Shown piece by piece: positions 1-7,566 of a stretch of DNA of 64,000 bases; positions within the stretch are counted from its first letter, which is position 1; every line of letters starts with the position of its first letter. The stretch is from Ruegeria lacuscaerulensis ITI-1157 (GTDB taxonomy: Bacteria; Pseudomonadota; Alphaproteobacteria; Rhodobacterales; Rhodobacteraceae), in assembly GCA_000161775.1 (NCBI GenBank), contig GG704596.1:2659806-2723805 (forward strand), read 5' to 3'. The translations under genes were made by a program, and so were the position numbers. The notes under the pieces are model-generated. The model was not told where the DNA came from. It saw only the letters and a list, made by a program, of their open reading frames with translations, and made no database searches.

Positions 1-626
1 GCGAACAGGATGCCCGCGATCCCGGCCACGACACCGGCCAGACCCCAGATGAAACCCTGCACGCGCTTGACCGGCACCCCCATGTAATAGGCCGCCAGCT
101 GGTTCTGCGAGGCGCCCTGCATCGCCAGACCCAGCTTGGTCTTGCTGAAAAACACATACAGCCCCCACGTCAGCAGCACCGTCACGACGATGACCGCCAC
201 GTCCTCCATCCCCAGGACCAGCCCGCCGAAACGGACCTCTTTGCCGGCCAGCGGGTTTTCCAGTGTCTGCGGCTCGTGACCCCAGATCAGCCCGGCGACA
301 AAGCGGATCACGAAGCCCAGGGCGATGGTCAGGATGACCACGGCGGTCTGGCTTTCCCCGAACAGGCGGCGGATGATCAGCCGGTCCAGCAGATACCCCA
401 GCGCGCCCATGATCCCCAGTGAGATAGGCAGGGCCAGCCAGAAGGGCAGGCCCATGTATTCCGTATTGGTCAACCCGATGGTGACGAAGGCGCCCAGCAT
501 CATGAAATCGCCCTGGGCGAAGTTCACGGCCTCGGTCGCCTTGTAGATCAGAACGAAGCCGAGCGCGATCAGGCCGTAGACACAGCCATTCGCCAGCCCG
601 CTGATCAGCAGCTGTGCGTTGTCCAA
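1..626 (-). CDS. livH: Branched-chain amino acid ABC transporter permease, LivH type (3' end beyond window)
   Basis: Inner-membrane permease of a branched-chain amino acid (HAAT family) ABC importer. The gene runs off the left edge, so only about the first 208 residues are present. I chose the TTG start at 626 because a strong GGAGGAG ribosome binding site lies just upstream and the protein begins MDNAQLLISGLANGC, the usual LivH opening. Hydrophobic segments and the family-typical NFAQGDFMMLG stretch follow. It is separate from the complete liv cluster at 39576-45679, so the genome has at least two such systems. Substrate cannot be told from sequence; many roseobacter copies sit beside catabolic genes. 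Confidence 0.85.
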   Translation of the reverse strand, partial: MDNAQLLISGLANGCVYGLIALGFVLIYKATEAVNFAQGDFMMLGAFVTIGLTNTEYMGLPFWLALPISLGIMGALGYLLDRLIIRRLFGESQTAVVILTIALGFVIRFVAGLIWGHEPQTLENPLAGKEVRFGGLVLGMEDVAVIVVTVLLTWGLYVFFSKTKLGLAMQGASQNQLAAYYMGVPVKRVQGFIWGLAGVVAGIAGILF

Positions 627-666
627 ATTCTCCTCCCAATTGCCGGTTCGCCCGGCGTCTTTTGTG

Positions 667-700
667 CGCGCCCCGGATCTCCTCCAATCTCCGGGGCGCG
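667..700. other. Strong GC hairpin between the MDR gene and livH
   Basis: Two 11-base arms (CGCGCCCCGGA at 667-677 and its complement at 690-700) flank a 12-base loop. No T-run follows on either strand, so it is more likely an mRNA-stabilising or attenuating hairpin in the short gap ahead of livH than a classic terminator. Confidence 0.5.
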
Positions 701-707
701 TATTCTA

Positions 708-1736
708 CTATGGCGTGATGATGACCTTTCCGTCACTCTTTTTCAGCGCATCGGCCAGGCTGGAAACGATATTCCGCAGGGGCAGGTGCGTGGACACGTC
801 GGTTTTCCAGCGCCCGTCGGCAAAGCGGGCCTGAACCTCGGCCACCACGCGCATCTGGTCTTCGGGTGGCGTGGACATCATCCATTGCGTCAGCCAGAAC
901 CCTTCGATCCGTTTGCTCATGAAGATCAACTGCCCCATCTGGGTCAGACGCGGGGCCTCGGTGCTCAGCTTGCCATAGCTGACCCAGCGCGCGCCGTTCG
1001 GCATGGCGCAGAAGATCTGCTCGGACAGCTGGTCGCAGACCGCATCCAGAAACACGCGCGGTTTCAGCGTTGCGCTGGTCTGCGCGAATTTCTCGACAAC
1101 ATCGGTGTCGGTGGTCACAAGAACCTCGGCCGCGCCGTGGGATTTCAGCAATTCGACCGCCTCGGCCCGGCGAACCATGGCGATGGGCTTCAGCCCCAGG
1201 TCACGCCCCAACCCGCACATCAGCTTGCCCAACTGGCTGGTCGCCGCCGAGACGACGAAGGACTCTCCGGCCGATTTGGCGATATCGACCATCGCCATCG
1301 CGGTCAGCGGGTTCACGATCTGCGCGGCCCCATCGTCATCCGAGATCTCGGGGCGCAACGGGATGCACATCTGCGCCTGGGTCAGCGCATATTCCGCCCA
1401 GGCGCCCGAACCCGAGGCCACGAAGGCCACTCTTTGGCCCATAAGCGCCTCGGCGCCTGCGCCGGTGGCGACCACGTCGCCGCAGCCCTCGAACCCGGCC
1501 GGGGCGCCCTTGACGCGTGGTTGACCGTATTCACCCTTGATGAAGTGAATGTCGGACGGATTCACCGATGCGGCGCGCAGTCGGATCAGAACCTGTCCGG
1601 GGCCCGGGGCGGGCACAGGGATTTCGGCCTCTTCCAGCCAGTCCGAGGCCTGCTCGATCACAGGTCCAGTAGCGGTATTGGCGTATCCGTCGAATTTCTG
1701 CACGACGGCGAACATCGTTTTCGGCAAGTCGGTCAC
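708..1736 (-). CDS. MDR-family zinc-independent quinone oxidoreductase / enoyl reductase-like protein
   Basis: A 342-residue medium-chain dehydrogenase/reductase. The N-terminal GroES-like half carries the family pattern around GFEGCGDVVATGAG (about residue 82) and the substrate-loop motif AASVNPSDIHF. The C-terminal Rossmann half has AATSQLGKLM in place of the more usual AAGGVG turn. No structural or catalytic zinc cysteine cluster is visible, which places it with the quinone oxidoreductase and trans-enoyl reductase branch. It reads toward livH with an 81-base gap. The substrate is unknown; an NADPH-dependent reductase of an enone or quinone is the best guess. Confidence 0.75.
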   Translation of the reverse strand: MTDLPKTMFAVVQKFDGYANTATGPVIEQASDWLEEAEIPVPAPGPGQVLIRLRAASVNPSDIHFIKGEYGQPRVKGAPAGFEGCGDVVATGAGAEALMGQRVAFVASGSGAWAEYALTQAQMCIPLRPEISDDDGAAQIVNPLTAMAMVDIAKSAGESFVVSAATSQLGKLMCGLGRDLGLKPIAMVRRAEAVELLKSHGAAEVLVTTDTDVVEKFAQTSATLKPRVFLDAVCDQLSEQIFCAMPNGARWVSYGKLSTEAPRLTQMGQLIFMSKRIEGFWLTQWMMSTPPEDQMRVVAEVQARFADGRWKTDVSTHLPLRNIVSSLADALKKSDGKVIITP

Positions 1737-1969
1737 TGCTTGGTTCCTCTGTCAGTTCCGTCCGGCTTCAGATCCCCCTTCCGGACCAACCAATTGCCGG
1801 CGGTTCCGGCGAGGTGCGGTCGAGGGTGTTTTTCTGCTGCGGACGGTGCGTTGCAACCAAGCCAAACAAATGCCGCGTCTCGCGTCAATCAGCCTGTTCC
1901 GTAACGTTACGGAAGGCAGTCATCCGAGCGAAGCCTCCGGGGCCGAGCAAACAGCGGCCCCGGAAAGTG

Positions 1970-2710
1970 TCATTGTGTCAGAAGGTTACGAAGTTCCTGC
2001 AGCTTCAACACAGCGGTTTCCGGTGCGGCTTTGATTTCGCCCAGGATCTTGATCACCTCGGTCTGGATGTCCTGACTCAACTGGCTGTTTTGTACGGCAT
2101 CAACCATCTTGTCATAGTCAAATTGGTCTGCCGTCAGCATACCTTCTTGCACCCAACTGTTGAACAATTCCTGGCCCTGATCGGTCAACGCCGCGACCTG
2201 ATCGCCGGCCTGGCTGGCGAGGTCGGTTGCAGTCTGACCCGCCTGCTGCGTGGCCTCTCCGGCCTGTTCAGCCACCGTGGCCGTTGCCTCGCCTGCCTGA
2301 TCGGTGGCATCCGTGAGAGCTTGGCTGGCGGCCTCCGTCGCGGCGGTAGCCGCTTCGCTTACGGCTTCTCCGGCCTGTTCAGCCACCGTGGCCGTTGCCT
2401 CGCCTGCCTGATCGGTGGCATCCGTGAGAGCTTGGCTGGCAGCCTCCGTCGCGGCGGTAGCCGCTTCGCTTACGGCCTCGCCAGCCTGTTCAGCCACCGT
2501 GGCCGTTGCCTCGCCTGCCTGATCGGTGGCATCCGCGAGAGCTTGGCTGGCGGCCTCCGTCGCGGCGGTAGCCGCTTCGCTTACGGCCTCGCCAGCCTGT
2601 TGGGCGGCGGATTCAAGTCTTTCTGCCGGAGTGGAGGCCGGCTGGTTCACATACATGTACGCGCCAATGCCTAGAACGGCGATGACGACAATAAGGATGA
2701 GGCGGGACAT
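1970..2710 (-). CDS. Membrane-anchored alanine-rich protein with 37-residue tandem repeats
   Basis: A 246-residue protein. I place the start at 2710 (MSRLILIVVIAVLGIGAYMY), 19 codons inside the longest open frame, because GGAGACC lies just ahead of it and the N-terminus then forms one transmembrane anchor. The middle is three copies of a 37-residue Ala/Glu/Thr-rich unit containing EQAGEAVSEAATAATEAAS, predicted all-helical and coiled-coil-like. A Gln-rich helical tail follows, ending LQELRNLLTQ. It is likely a periplasm-facing helical rod or apolipoprotein/LEA-like protein. No family function is recognised. Confidence 0.75.
   Translation of the reverse strand: MSRLILIVVIAVLGIGAYMYVNQPASTPAERLESAAQQAGEAVSEAATAATEAASQALADATDQAGEATATVAEQAGEAVSEAATAATEAASQALTDATDQAGEATATVAEQAGEAVSEAATAATEAASQALTDATDQAGEATATVAEQAGEATQQAGQTATDLASQAGDQVAALTDQGQELFNSWVQEGMLTADQFDYDKMVDAVQNSQLSQDIQTEVIKILGEIKAAPETAVLKLQELRNLLTQ
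2261..2593. repeat. Tandem repeat, three copies of 111 bp inside a coding region
   Basis: Units at 2261-2371, 2372-2482 and 2483-2593, with partial units on both sides. Copies are almost identical at the DNA level, including synonymous positions, which points to recent duplication or ongoing conversion. The unit length is a multiple of three, so copy-number change keeps the frame. Confidence 0.9.
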
Positions 2711-3095
2711 TTGGGTCTCCTTCAAAAATGCACGATTTCCAGATGGACATAAAATAACTTTCATCAACGGGGAAAACTCTGAATATCTTGCCCTGCACCC
2801 GATTTGAGCCGACCGGCGCTAGTTGCTGAACAACAGACGGCAAGATTACGCTGCCGTGATGGGACGGGGGCTGGTTCAGAGAAATTTTGGCCGAAAGACA
2901 GAAAGCGCAAAGCCTTCATCCGTTGCCCCAAACACAGTCAGTCGAATCCCTTCAAGTGGCGAAATTCATTTGGTTTATTCGCCGCGCGCCCCAGATGCCT
3001 CGTGGTGGTTGTGATGCAGGCCAATGCTGTTTCGTACCCTCGATTTGCACCACAAGCTGGGGAACCATTCCATGTTGACAGTCAAACACATCGAA
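2711..3095. other. Stretch without a supported gene
   Basis: Open frames here give low-complexity or unrecognisable peptides with no matching ribosome binding site. The first part holds the promoter side of the repeat-protein gene; the rest leads into the AraC remnant. Confidence 0.5.
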
Positions 3096-3290
3096 GCGGC
3101 GCGTTACGGTGTCTTGCCAATATGGACCTGTCCCAAATGGAGTGCGCAAAGGAATTGCTGCGGCATGGCGGCGCCCCAATATCCATCGTCCTTTGGACCT
3201 TGGGTACTCGACCGCCAACAACAACTTCAGTCGAGCGTTCAAATCGCTGACCGGACTTTCCCCCGTGAGTTCACCTATTCCGAGCGGGAG
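3096..3290 (+). pseudogene. Remnant of an AraC-family regulator (C-terminal HTH)
   Basis: Two frames together encode the C-terminal half of an AraC/XylS DNA-binding domain. One frame gives LANMDLSQMECAKELLRHGG and then APISIV. The next frame, one base out of step near 3193, continues LDLGYSTANNNFSRAFKSLTG, the second helix-turn-helix with its conserved GYS..FSRAFK..TG pattern. No ligand-binding domain or start is visible upstream. It is a fragment, probably truncated when mobile elements entered. Confidence 0.7.
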
Positions 3291-3444
3291 TGGTCACGTC
3301 GGCGGCCGAATGAGCGTCTTTTATCCGAAGGAATACATTTTCATCCCGACTGACTGTCCGGCTAAAAGCGGTGCCCAGACCCCATGGTATCGCTGTTGTG
3401 TTTGATCTGCGAGTCTTGGCCCCATTGAGCGATGGAGGTTTGAG

Positions 3445-3804
3445 ATGCTTGATGGTGATGATGGATATGGGCGGCGCAAGCTGGTGCAACGGACGGCTGC
3501 TGAGCGTGCTGCGATAGTTGCGGAGACGTACGCGCCTGAGGCGACGGTTGCCGAGGTGGCGGCACGTCACGGGATCCAGCCGTCGCAATTGTCTGCTTGG
3601 CGCAGTGCGGCACGCAAGAAGGGGCGGCGGGCGGATGCTGGCGATGGTTCTTTAGGCTTTGCCGAGATTGCAGTTGTGCCTGAGCCTACACTTTCGCCAC
3701 ATGACCGGATCGAGATAGTGTGCGGCAGCCTTGTGCTGCGCTTGCCCAAGAGCACGCCGTCCAAACGGGTGGTGGAGATAGCGCGCGGTGTGGTGGCGCG
3801 GTGA
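3445..3804 (+). CDS. tnpA: IS66-family accessory protein TnpA (orphan)
   Basis: A 119-residue protein with an N-terminal helix-turn-helix (about residues 14-52: ERAAIVAETY then VAEVAARHGIQPSQLSAWR). The tail LPKSTPSKRVVEIARGV is typical of the short TnpA of IS66 elements. A complete IS66 element would continue with tnpB and the DDE transposase tnpC on the same strand; neither is present. Instead a minus-strand gene begins at 3822. It is therefore an IS66 leftover, unable to move itself. Confidence 0.8.
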   Translation: MLDGDDGYGRRKLVQRTAAERAAIVAETYAPEATVAEVAARHGIQPSQLSAWRSAARKKGRRADAGDGSLGFAEIAVVPEPTLSPHDRIEIVCGSLVLRLPKSTPSKRVVEIARGVVAR

Positions 3805-3821
3805 TTGTTCGTAAGCGGTAT

Positions 3822-4837
3822 CTAGGGTATTATTCCAGCATCTTTTGCGCGTTTGATCATGTCGAGTGCGCTGGTGAGTGTTCCAACGGCACCGAACGCC
3901 TCGTGTTTGGTCATGTTTTTGCTGGACTGGAAGGTGTCCATGCCTTGGGTGATCAGGGTTAGCATGGTGCCCGAGCAGGCCAGCACGAAGTCTTCCGGCT
4001 TGGGGAGCATGTCGCCAAAGTCCCAGGTAAACGGGCGCCAGGGCCAGCGCCGACATGGACCAGCTCGTCCGCGCCGACCACACCGCCGTTCTGTGCGATC
4101 AGGTCCGCCACGGCCCAGGATTTGCGTTCCTTGCCAGTTCCGACAAGGAAGCGGGTGCCAAGGCGGATCCGGCCTTCGTCGGTCTGTTCGAACGCGCCGT
4201 CTGCTTTGCGCTTGCTAGCAACGGCGCGAACGAAGGCGTCACGCGGACTGTCCACGGGGACATTGGTCGCCGCGCGGATCAGGGTGCCGTCCTGTTTCTG
4301 AATCACGCCATCGTCGCGCAGCACGTCGATCAGCGTCTCATATTTGTACGACTTCTTGCTGTCCGGGCGGTAGTAAACGTGGCCAGGGGTCACGCGTGTA
4401 CCGTGGAAGTCCAGCAGGATTTTGGCGTTGTTCTGGAACGTGCGGGTCACGGGGCCAGGCACGAGGTTGCCGTCATCGTCAAATGACACAACCAGGTCGC
4501 CCACCTGGATCTGCTCAATTGGCTTCTTCCAGACCTGCGCTCGAACTTCGTCCTGGTCGTAGATGCCATCCGGGCCGGGTTTGAGGTCAGGGTCAAGCGG
4601 CCACATGTCGATGGGAACCTCGGGGCCGAAGCAGGAATCTATACCTGCTCGTTCCAAAGACGTGTCTAGGGCTTGTTGTCTATCTAACGGATCAAGAATG
4701 TTAACAATCGGCACCAGGACCCGAGTGATCCACTCTTCTACTGATCCCATGCTTTCTAGAGGAGACTGATATAAGGCGTCAAAAAGCTCGGTTGCGCTTT
4801 CTAGCGTCAGCTCACTAGCTGAATTAATGAAAGGCAA
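3822..4837 (-). pseudogene. Hint (hedgehog/intein) domain protein, C-terminal part, frameshifted
   Basis: The frame 4837-3959 encodes a Hint fold: a candidate first residue Cys in AGIDSCFGPEVP, then KKPIEQIQVGDLVVSFDDDG, the second strand block GPVTRTF, and the TxxH block RVTPGHVYY. Hint domains self-cleave at the N-terminal Cys in inteins, hedgehogs and many bacterial secreted toxins. Near 4025-4040 the protein switches frame by what looks like one lost base and continues TWDFGDMLPKPEDFVLACSG to the stop at 3822. The TTG at 4837 is a weak start; the same frame reads back to about 4870, where it would fuse to the gene at 4860-5381. Confidence 0.65.
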
Positions 4838-4859
4838 CAGATCAAAGTGCTGAACACCT

Positions 4860-5381
4860 TCAATGCTGCCAAAAAATTAGTCCGGAAGAAGCGCTTAGTT
4901 GTATACCGGGATGGGCAGAAGCCGATTGACCTTCCTGCCAATCAAAGAACACGCCTGCCTTAACGTTAGCAGTATTCCCGTATGTGAAGCCCAAAACCTC
5001 GAGTTGGTCTCCTACAATAATGTTCACTCCGGAAAACGCTTCAAATGCACTTGCATCATTGATCAGGAACAGGCCGCTGTCTGGGTCCCAAGTGCCTTCT
5101 ACTGCAAAACTACCGCTCCCACCAAATCCGGTTAAGCTAACCTCTAACTTCGCTTGTTGCGTGTCAGGTGTGTATGCTACACTAACGTCCCATCCGACAA
5201 CGCCTCCCTTGGTCCAGCTCGCGCCGAGGCTAGCTTCTATCTCGCCGTCGGGAACGTTTCCTTGAAATACTTCATTTATTATAGCGGGTATGCCACTAGT
5301 TATATTGATCTCAGAGGTTATCGGCCCGTTACCAGATAGGTCGATGGTTTTGGTGGCGCCACCGTTAGCGATCAGGCCCAT
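4860..5381 (-). CDS. Protein of unknown function, probable N-terminal part of the Hint protein
   Basis: A 173-residue, beta-rich, Gly/Asn-rich protein starting MGLIANGGATKTIDLSGNG after a good AAGGAAAT ribosome binding site. No signal peptide is obvious and no family is recognised. It stops at 4860, just after a run of six T on the coding strand (4871-4876). With one T fewer the frame would read LIFFGSIEGVQHFDLLPFIN straight into the Hint-domain frame, giving one protein of about 520 residues. Base composition is clearly AT-richer than the neighbours, suggesting horizontal transfer. Confidence 0.6.
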   Translation of the reverse strand: MGLIANGGATKTIDLSGNGPITSEINITSGIPAIINEVFQGNVPDGEIEASLGASWTKGGVVGWDVSVAYTPDTQQAKLEVSLTGFGGSGSFAVEGTWDPDSGLFLINDASAFEAFSGVNIIVGDQLEVLGFTYGNTANVKAGVFFDWQEGQSASAHPGIQLSASSGLIFWQH

Positions 5382-5402
5382 ATTTTATTTCCTTTAATAT
5401 AA

Positions 5403-5666
5403 TTATCTGAAGTCTTTTAATCTTTGATGCCGGGCAAAAAAGATCAATGCAAGGGGTACACTTGTCATTGTCCAAACGACAAACTCGGCAACTTTTGAAT
5501 TTAAGAAGCTCACAACGGCAAACCCCGAAAATAGGCAGACGATAAACAGGATGAAACAAACAAGTGTTCGGGCATCGATTACTGTTTTGGTCAGTGGTGC
5601 TTTACCAAAAACAAGTCTGTCAGCCCAATCAACGCATCGCTGTAAAAAGTCTAGACCATAGATCAT
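5403..5666 (-). CDS. Small membrane protein, unknown function
   Basis: An 87-residue protein with two hydrophobic segments (about residues 34-52 and 60-78; TLVCFILFIVCLFSGFAVVS, then FVVWTMTSVPLALIFFA) and a basic C-terminal tail. An AGGAG lies about 12 bases before the ATG. It is 21 bases upstream of the N-terminal part of the Hint gene and shares its low GC, so the two are probably co-transcribed. It could be a secretion, anchoring or immunity partner of the Hint protein, but this rests on position only. Confidence 0.6.
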   Translation of the reverse strand: MIYGLDFLQRCVDWADRLVFGKAPLTKTVIDARTLVCFILFIVCLFSGFAVVSFLNSKVAEFVVWTMTSVPLALIFFARHQRLKDFR

Positions 5667-5786
5667 TTCGACGTTTGTTCTCCTCTTTGTCTGATCGCAT
5701 CGTAATCAGATGTGGCTTCAACCGAATATACGCTTCCATATACCTCTAGGTCGTTGGTCGCTCAACAGAGCTGTGACACGCCCTTC

Positions 5787-5860
5787 TGAAGAGGTGGTTC
5801 GGTTCGTTTGAACAGTTTCGAGCCGTTTTGTAGGTGGATTTCCCGCTCGGTTATGCCGCG
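5787..5860. repeat. IS3 element right inverted repeat region
   Basis: TGAAGAGGTGGTTCGG with downstream TGAACAG and TAGGTGGATTT blocks, matching the complement of the region just inside 7116. Confidence 0.7.
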
Positions 5861-6721
5861 ACCGGGATTGGTCGCGACGGGTTGATGTATGCCTGATCGG
5901 GCGTCTGCCCGTCCAGAGATGAATGCGGTCTCCGCGTGTTGTAGAATGCCAGATACCGGCGAAGGCTTTCACGGGCGGCCGAGACGCTGTCATAGGCGCG
6001 CAGGTATACCTCTTCATATTTGATCGTCCGCCAGAGCCGTTCGACAAAGACATTGTCCCGCCACGCGCCCTTGCCATCCAAGCTGATCTGGATGCCCGCA
6101 TCCTTCAGGGTCTTTATGAAGTCGATGGATGTGAATTGGCTGCCCTGGTCCGTATTCATGATCTCAGGCTTGCCATGGCGGCGCGTGGCCTCTTTCAAAG
6201 CCTCGATGCACGGTCCGGTTTCCAGCGTCGTGGACAGCCGCCAAGCCAACACCTTCCGACTGAACCAGTCCAGCACGGCGACCAAATAGACGAACCCACG
6301 CGCCATGCACTGCCCGGCAGGCGAATGCATAGCATTCTGCCGAGAGGGGAATGTAGGTAATGTCCATGGCCCAAACCTGGTTTGGTCGCGTCACCGCCAG
6401 CTTTCTCAGCAGATAGGGATAGACCTTATGGCCAGGTGCCGGTTTCGACGTGTTGGGCCTGCGATACAGGGCTTGGATGCCCATCTGTTTCATGCAGGTG
6501 GCCACGTGAAGCCGGCCAGCAGTGAAGCCCTCCTGACGCAGAAGACCTTTCATCATCCGGCTGCCCGCAAACGGATACTCCATGTGCAGTTCATCAATCC
6601 GGCACATCAGTTTGAGATCATCTTCACTGGTGGGACGCGGCTCGTAATAGAGACTGCCCCGGCTGATCCCGAGCAGGTCGGCCTGGCGCGTCAGGCTCAG
6701 CTTGTGGTCAGGGTTGGTCAT
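5851..6721 (-). pseudogene. IS3-family transposase OrfB (DDE), broken by a 40-bp insert
   Basis: The first part (6721 to about 6347) begins MTNPDHKLSLTRQADLLGIS and runs to the catalytic-core opening VWAMDITYIP. The second part resumes MARGFVYLVAVLDWFSRKVL with the remaining DDE core, including NTDQGSQFTS and WRDNVFVERLWR and the C-terminal YNTRRPHSSLDGQTP. Between them, 6307-6346 is 40 extra bases with an internal palindrome. This length shifts the frame, so neither half makes a full transposase. Confidence 0.85.
6307..6346. repeat. 40-bp palindromic insert within IS3 orfB
   Basis: The segment separates ITYIP from MARGFVY, which are adjacent in related transposases. It contains near-complementary arms, CGGCAGAATG and CATTCGCCTGCCG, around CTATG on the coding strand. 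Exact borders may be shifted by a base or so. Confidence 0.6.
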
Positions 6722-7035
6722 TTCTTTGCGCTCCCCAACAGACCGGCCTTGGCGAGCGCTTCTCCCAAAAAATCATTCTCCAGCGTCAGCTGGCCAATCT
6801 TTGCATGGAGCGATTTGACGTCGATCTCGGGGGCTTTCGAAGCCTTCGGCTTGTCGTCAAAGACATCTGTCACCCCGTCGAGAAGCTGATCTTTCCACTG
6901 CTTGATCTGGTTCGGATGAACGTCAAACTGCGTCGCCAATTCGCTCATCGTTTTGTCGCCCTTCAAAGCTGCCAATGCCACTTTCGCCTTGAATGCAGGG
7001 CTGTGGTTCCGCCTCGGTCGTCTTGCCATATTCAC
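6718..7035 (-). CDS. IS3-family transposase OrfA
   Basis: A 105-residue protein, MARRPRRNHSPAFKAKVALA at the start, with a helix-turn-helix (about residues 30-50, SELATQFDVHPNQIKQWK). A C-terminal leucine-rich coiled coil (LHAKIGQLTLENDFLGEAL) is of the type that mediates OrfA/OrfAB assembly. It overlaps orfB by an ATGA, the arrangement in which IS3 elements make an OrfAB fusion by translational frameshift. It appears intact, while its partner is broken. Confidence 0.9.
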   Translation of the reverse strand: MNMARRPRRNHSPAFKAKVALAALKGDKTMSELATQFDVHPNQIKQWKDQLLDGVTDVFDDKPKASKAPEIDVKSLHAKIGQLTLENDFLGEALAKAGLLGSAKK

Positions 7036-7130
7036 TCCTTCGTCCCGGCACGCTGCCGGATCAGGAGCGGAAAATCCACCTAACTCATCTGTTCAGATCT
7101 CTCGGACCACCTCTCAACAAAGCAAAATAC

Positions 7131-7165
7131 AAAGGGGATCCTGCAGACGCAGGATCCCCTTTTTC
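7131..7165. terminator. Perfect hairpin with T-run, terminator-like
   Basis: Fourteen-base arms (AAAGGGGATCCTGC and complement) around AGAC, followed by TTTTT on the plus strand and a shorter T-rich stretch on the minus strand. It may end transcription leaving tRNA-Ser (minus strand) or mark the old edge of the mobile patch. Confidence 0.65.
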
Positions 7166-7192
7166 GTTTGCCTATATGGGTGTGAAGAAGTG

Positions 7193-7277
7193 CCAAAGGT
7201 GACATAGCTGTCGTCCAAGGGGGGCATAGTCGGCAGTGTCGGAAGGCCCAAAAGGGGTCATAGTATGACACCTTTGG
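7193..7277. repeat. Cluster of 15-16 bp repeats, possible transposon end remnant
   Basis: Three direct copies, CCAAAGGTGACATAG (7193-7207), CCAAGGGGGGCATAG (7215-7229) and CCAAAAGGGGTCATAG (7248-7263), are followed by an inverted copy at 7263-7277 (CCAAAGGTGTCATAC on the other strand). Multiple short end repeats of this kind are typical of transposase-binding ends such as those of IS21-type elements. No transposase of that type is nearby. Confidence 0.55.
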
Positions 7278-7353
7278 TCGAAAACACCGACAATAACAGA
7301 AAGCACACTACGCCCTGCAATGTGTGAATTATCTTTTAATTTCACGGAAATAG

Positions 7354-7443
7354 TGGCGGAGAGACAGGGATTCGAACCCTGGGTGGGCTTGCACCCACAA
7401 CGGTTTTCGAGACCGCCCCGTTCGACCACTCCGGCACCTCTCC
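7354..7443 (-). tRNA. tRNA-Ser (anticodon CGA)
   Basis: A class II tRNA with acceptor stem GGAGAGG/CTCTCC, a long variable arm (GTGGGTGCAAGCCCAC), the TpsiC arm GGTTCGAATCC and an encoded CCA at the 3' end. The anticodon loop CTCGAAA gives CGA, reading UCG. Accessory DNA starts right after its 3' end, the usual side for integration. Confidence 0.95.
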
Positions 7444-7566
7444 GCGGGGGTCTGTGAGGGGGGGATTTAGTGATGATCTTCGGTGGGTGCAAGCAGAAAA
7501 TTCCGGATTTTGCCATTCATAGGATTTTCCATTGCTTGCGCGCTGAAATCACCTAGGCTCATCGGT

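Larger units (their letters stand above)
5787..7116 (-). mobile_element. IS3-family insertion sequence (about 1.33 kb, defective)
   Basis: The ends are related inverted repeats: TGAAGAGGTGGTTCGG at 5787 and, on the other strand, TGAGAGGTGGTCCGAG from 7116. A second matching block, TAGGTGGATTT followed by CCGCTC, sits further in at both ends. The element holds orfA (6718-7035) and a broken orfB. No matching target-site duplication is visible in the 3-4 bases flanking these ends, so it may be an old or recombined copy. Confidence 0.8.

Noticed and set aside
786..1904. Long plus-strand open frame of 372 codons
   Set aside because: It lies opposite the MDR oxidoreductase, is rich in His, Arg, Gly and Gln as expected for a high-GC antisense frame, and matches no family.
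2261..2593. CRISPR-like array
   Set aside because: The 111-base units are contiguous, with no unique spacers, and keep a reading frame.
1814..2674. Plus-strand repeat-containing open frame
   Set aside because: It is antisense to the helical repeat protein; only the minus-strand frame has a ribosome binding site, an anchor and plausible composition.
2804..3250. 148-codon plus-strand gene
   Set aside because: Only its last third resembles a protein, and that part is the AraC remnant that continues in another frame.
3811..3820. GTAAGCGGTA after tnpA as an IS66 terminal repeat
   Set aside because: It resembles the IS66 GTAAGCG end but lies in the wrong place for a complete element, and no partner end was found; too short to support alone.
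5781..7122. Target-site duplication around the IS3 element
   Set aside because: The bases next to the inferred ends (TTC and ACA) do not match, so none is claimed.
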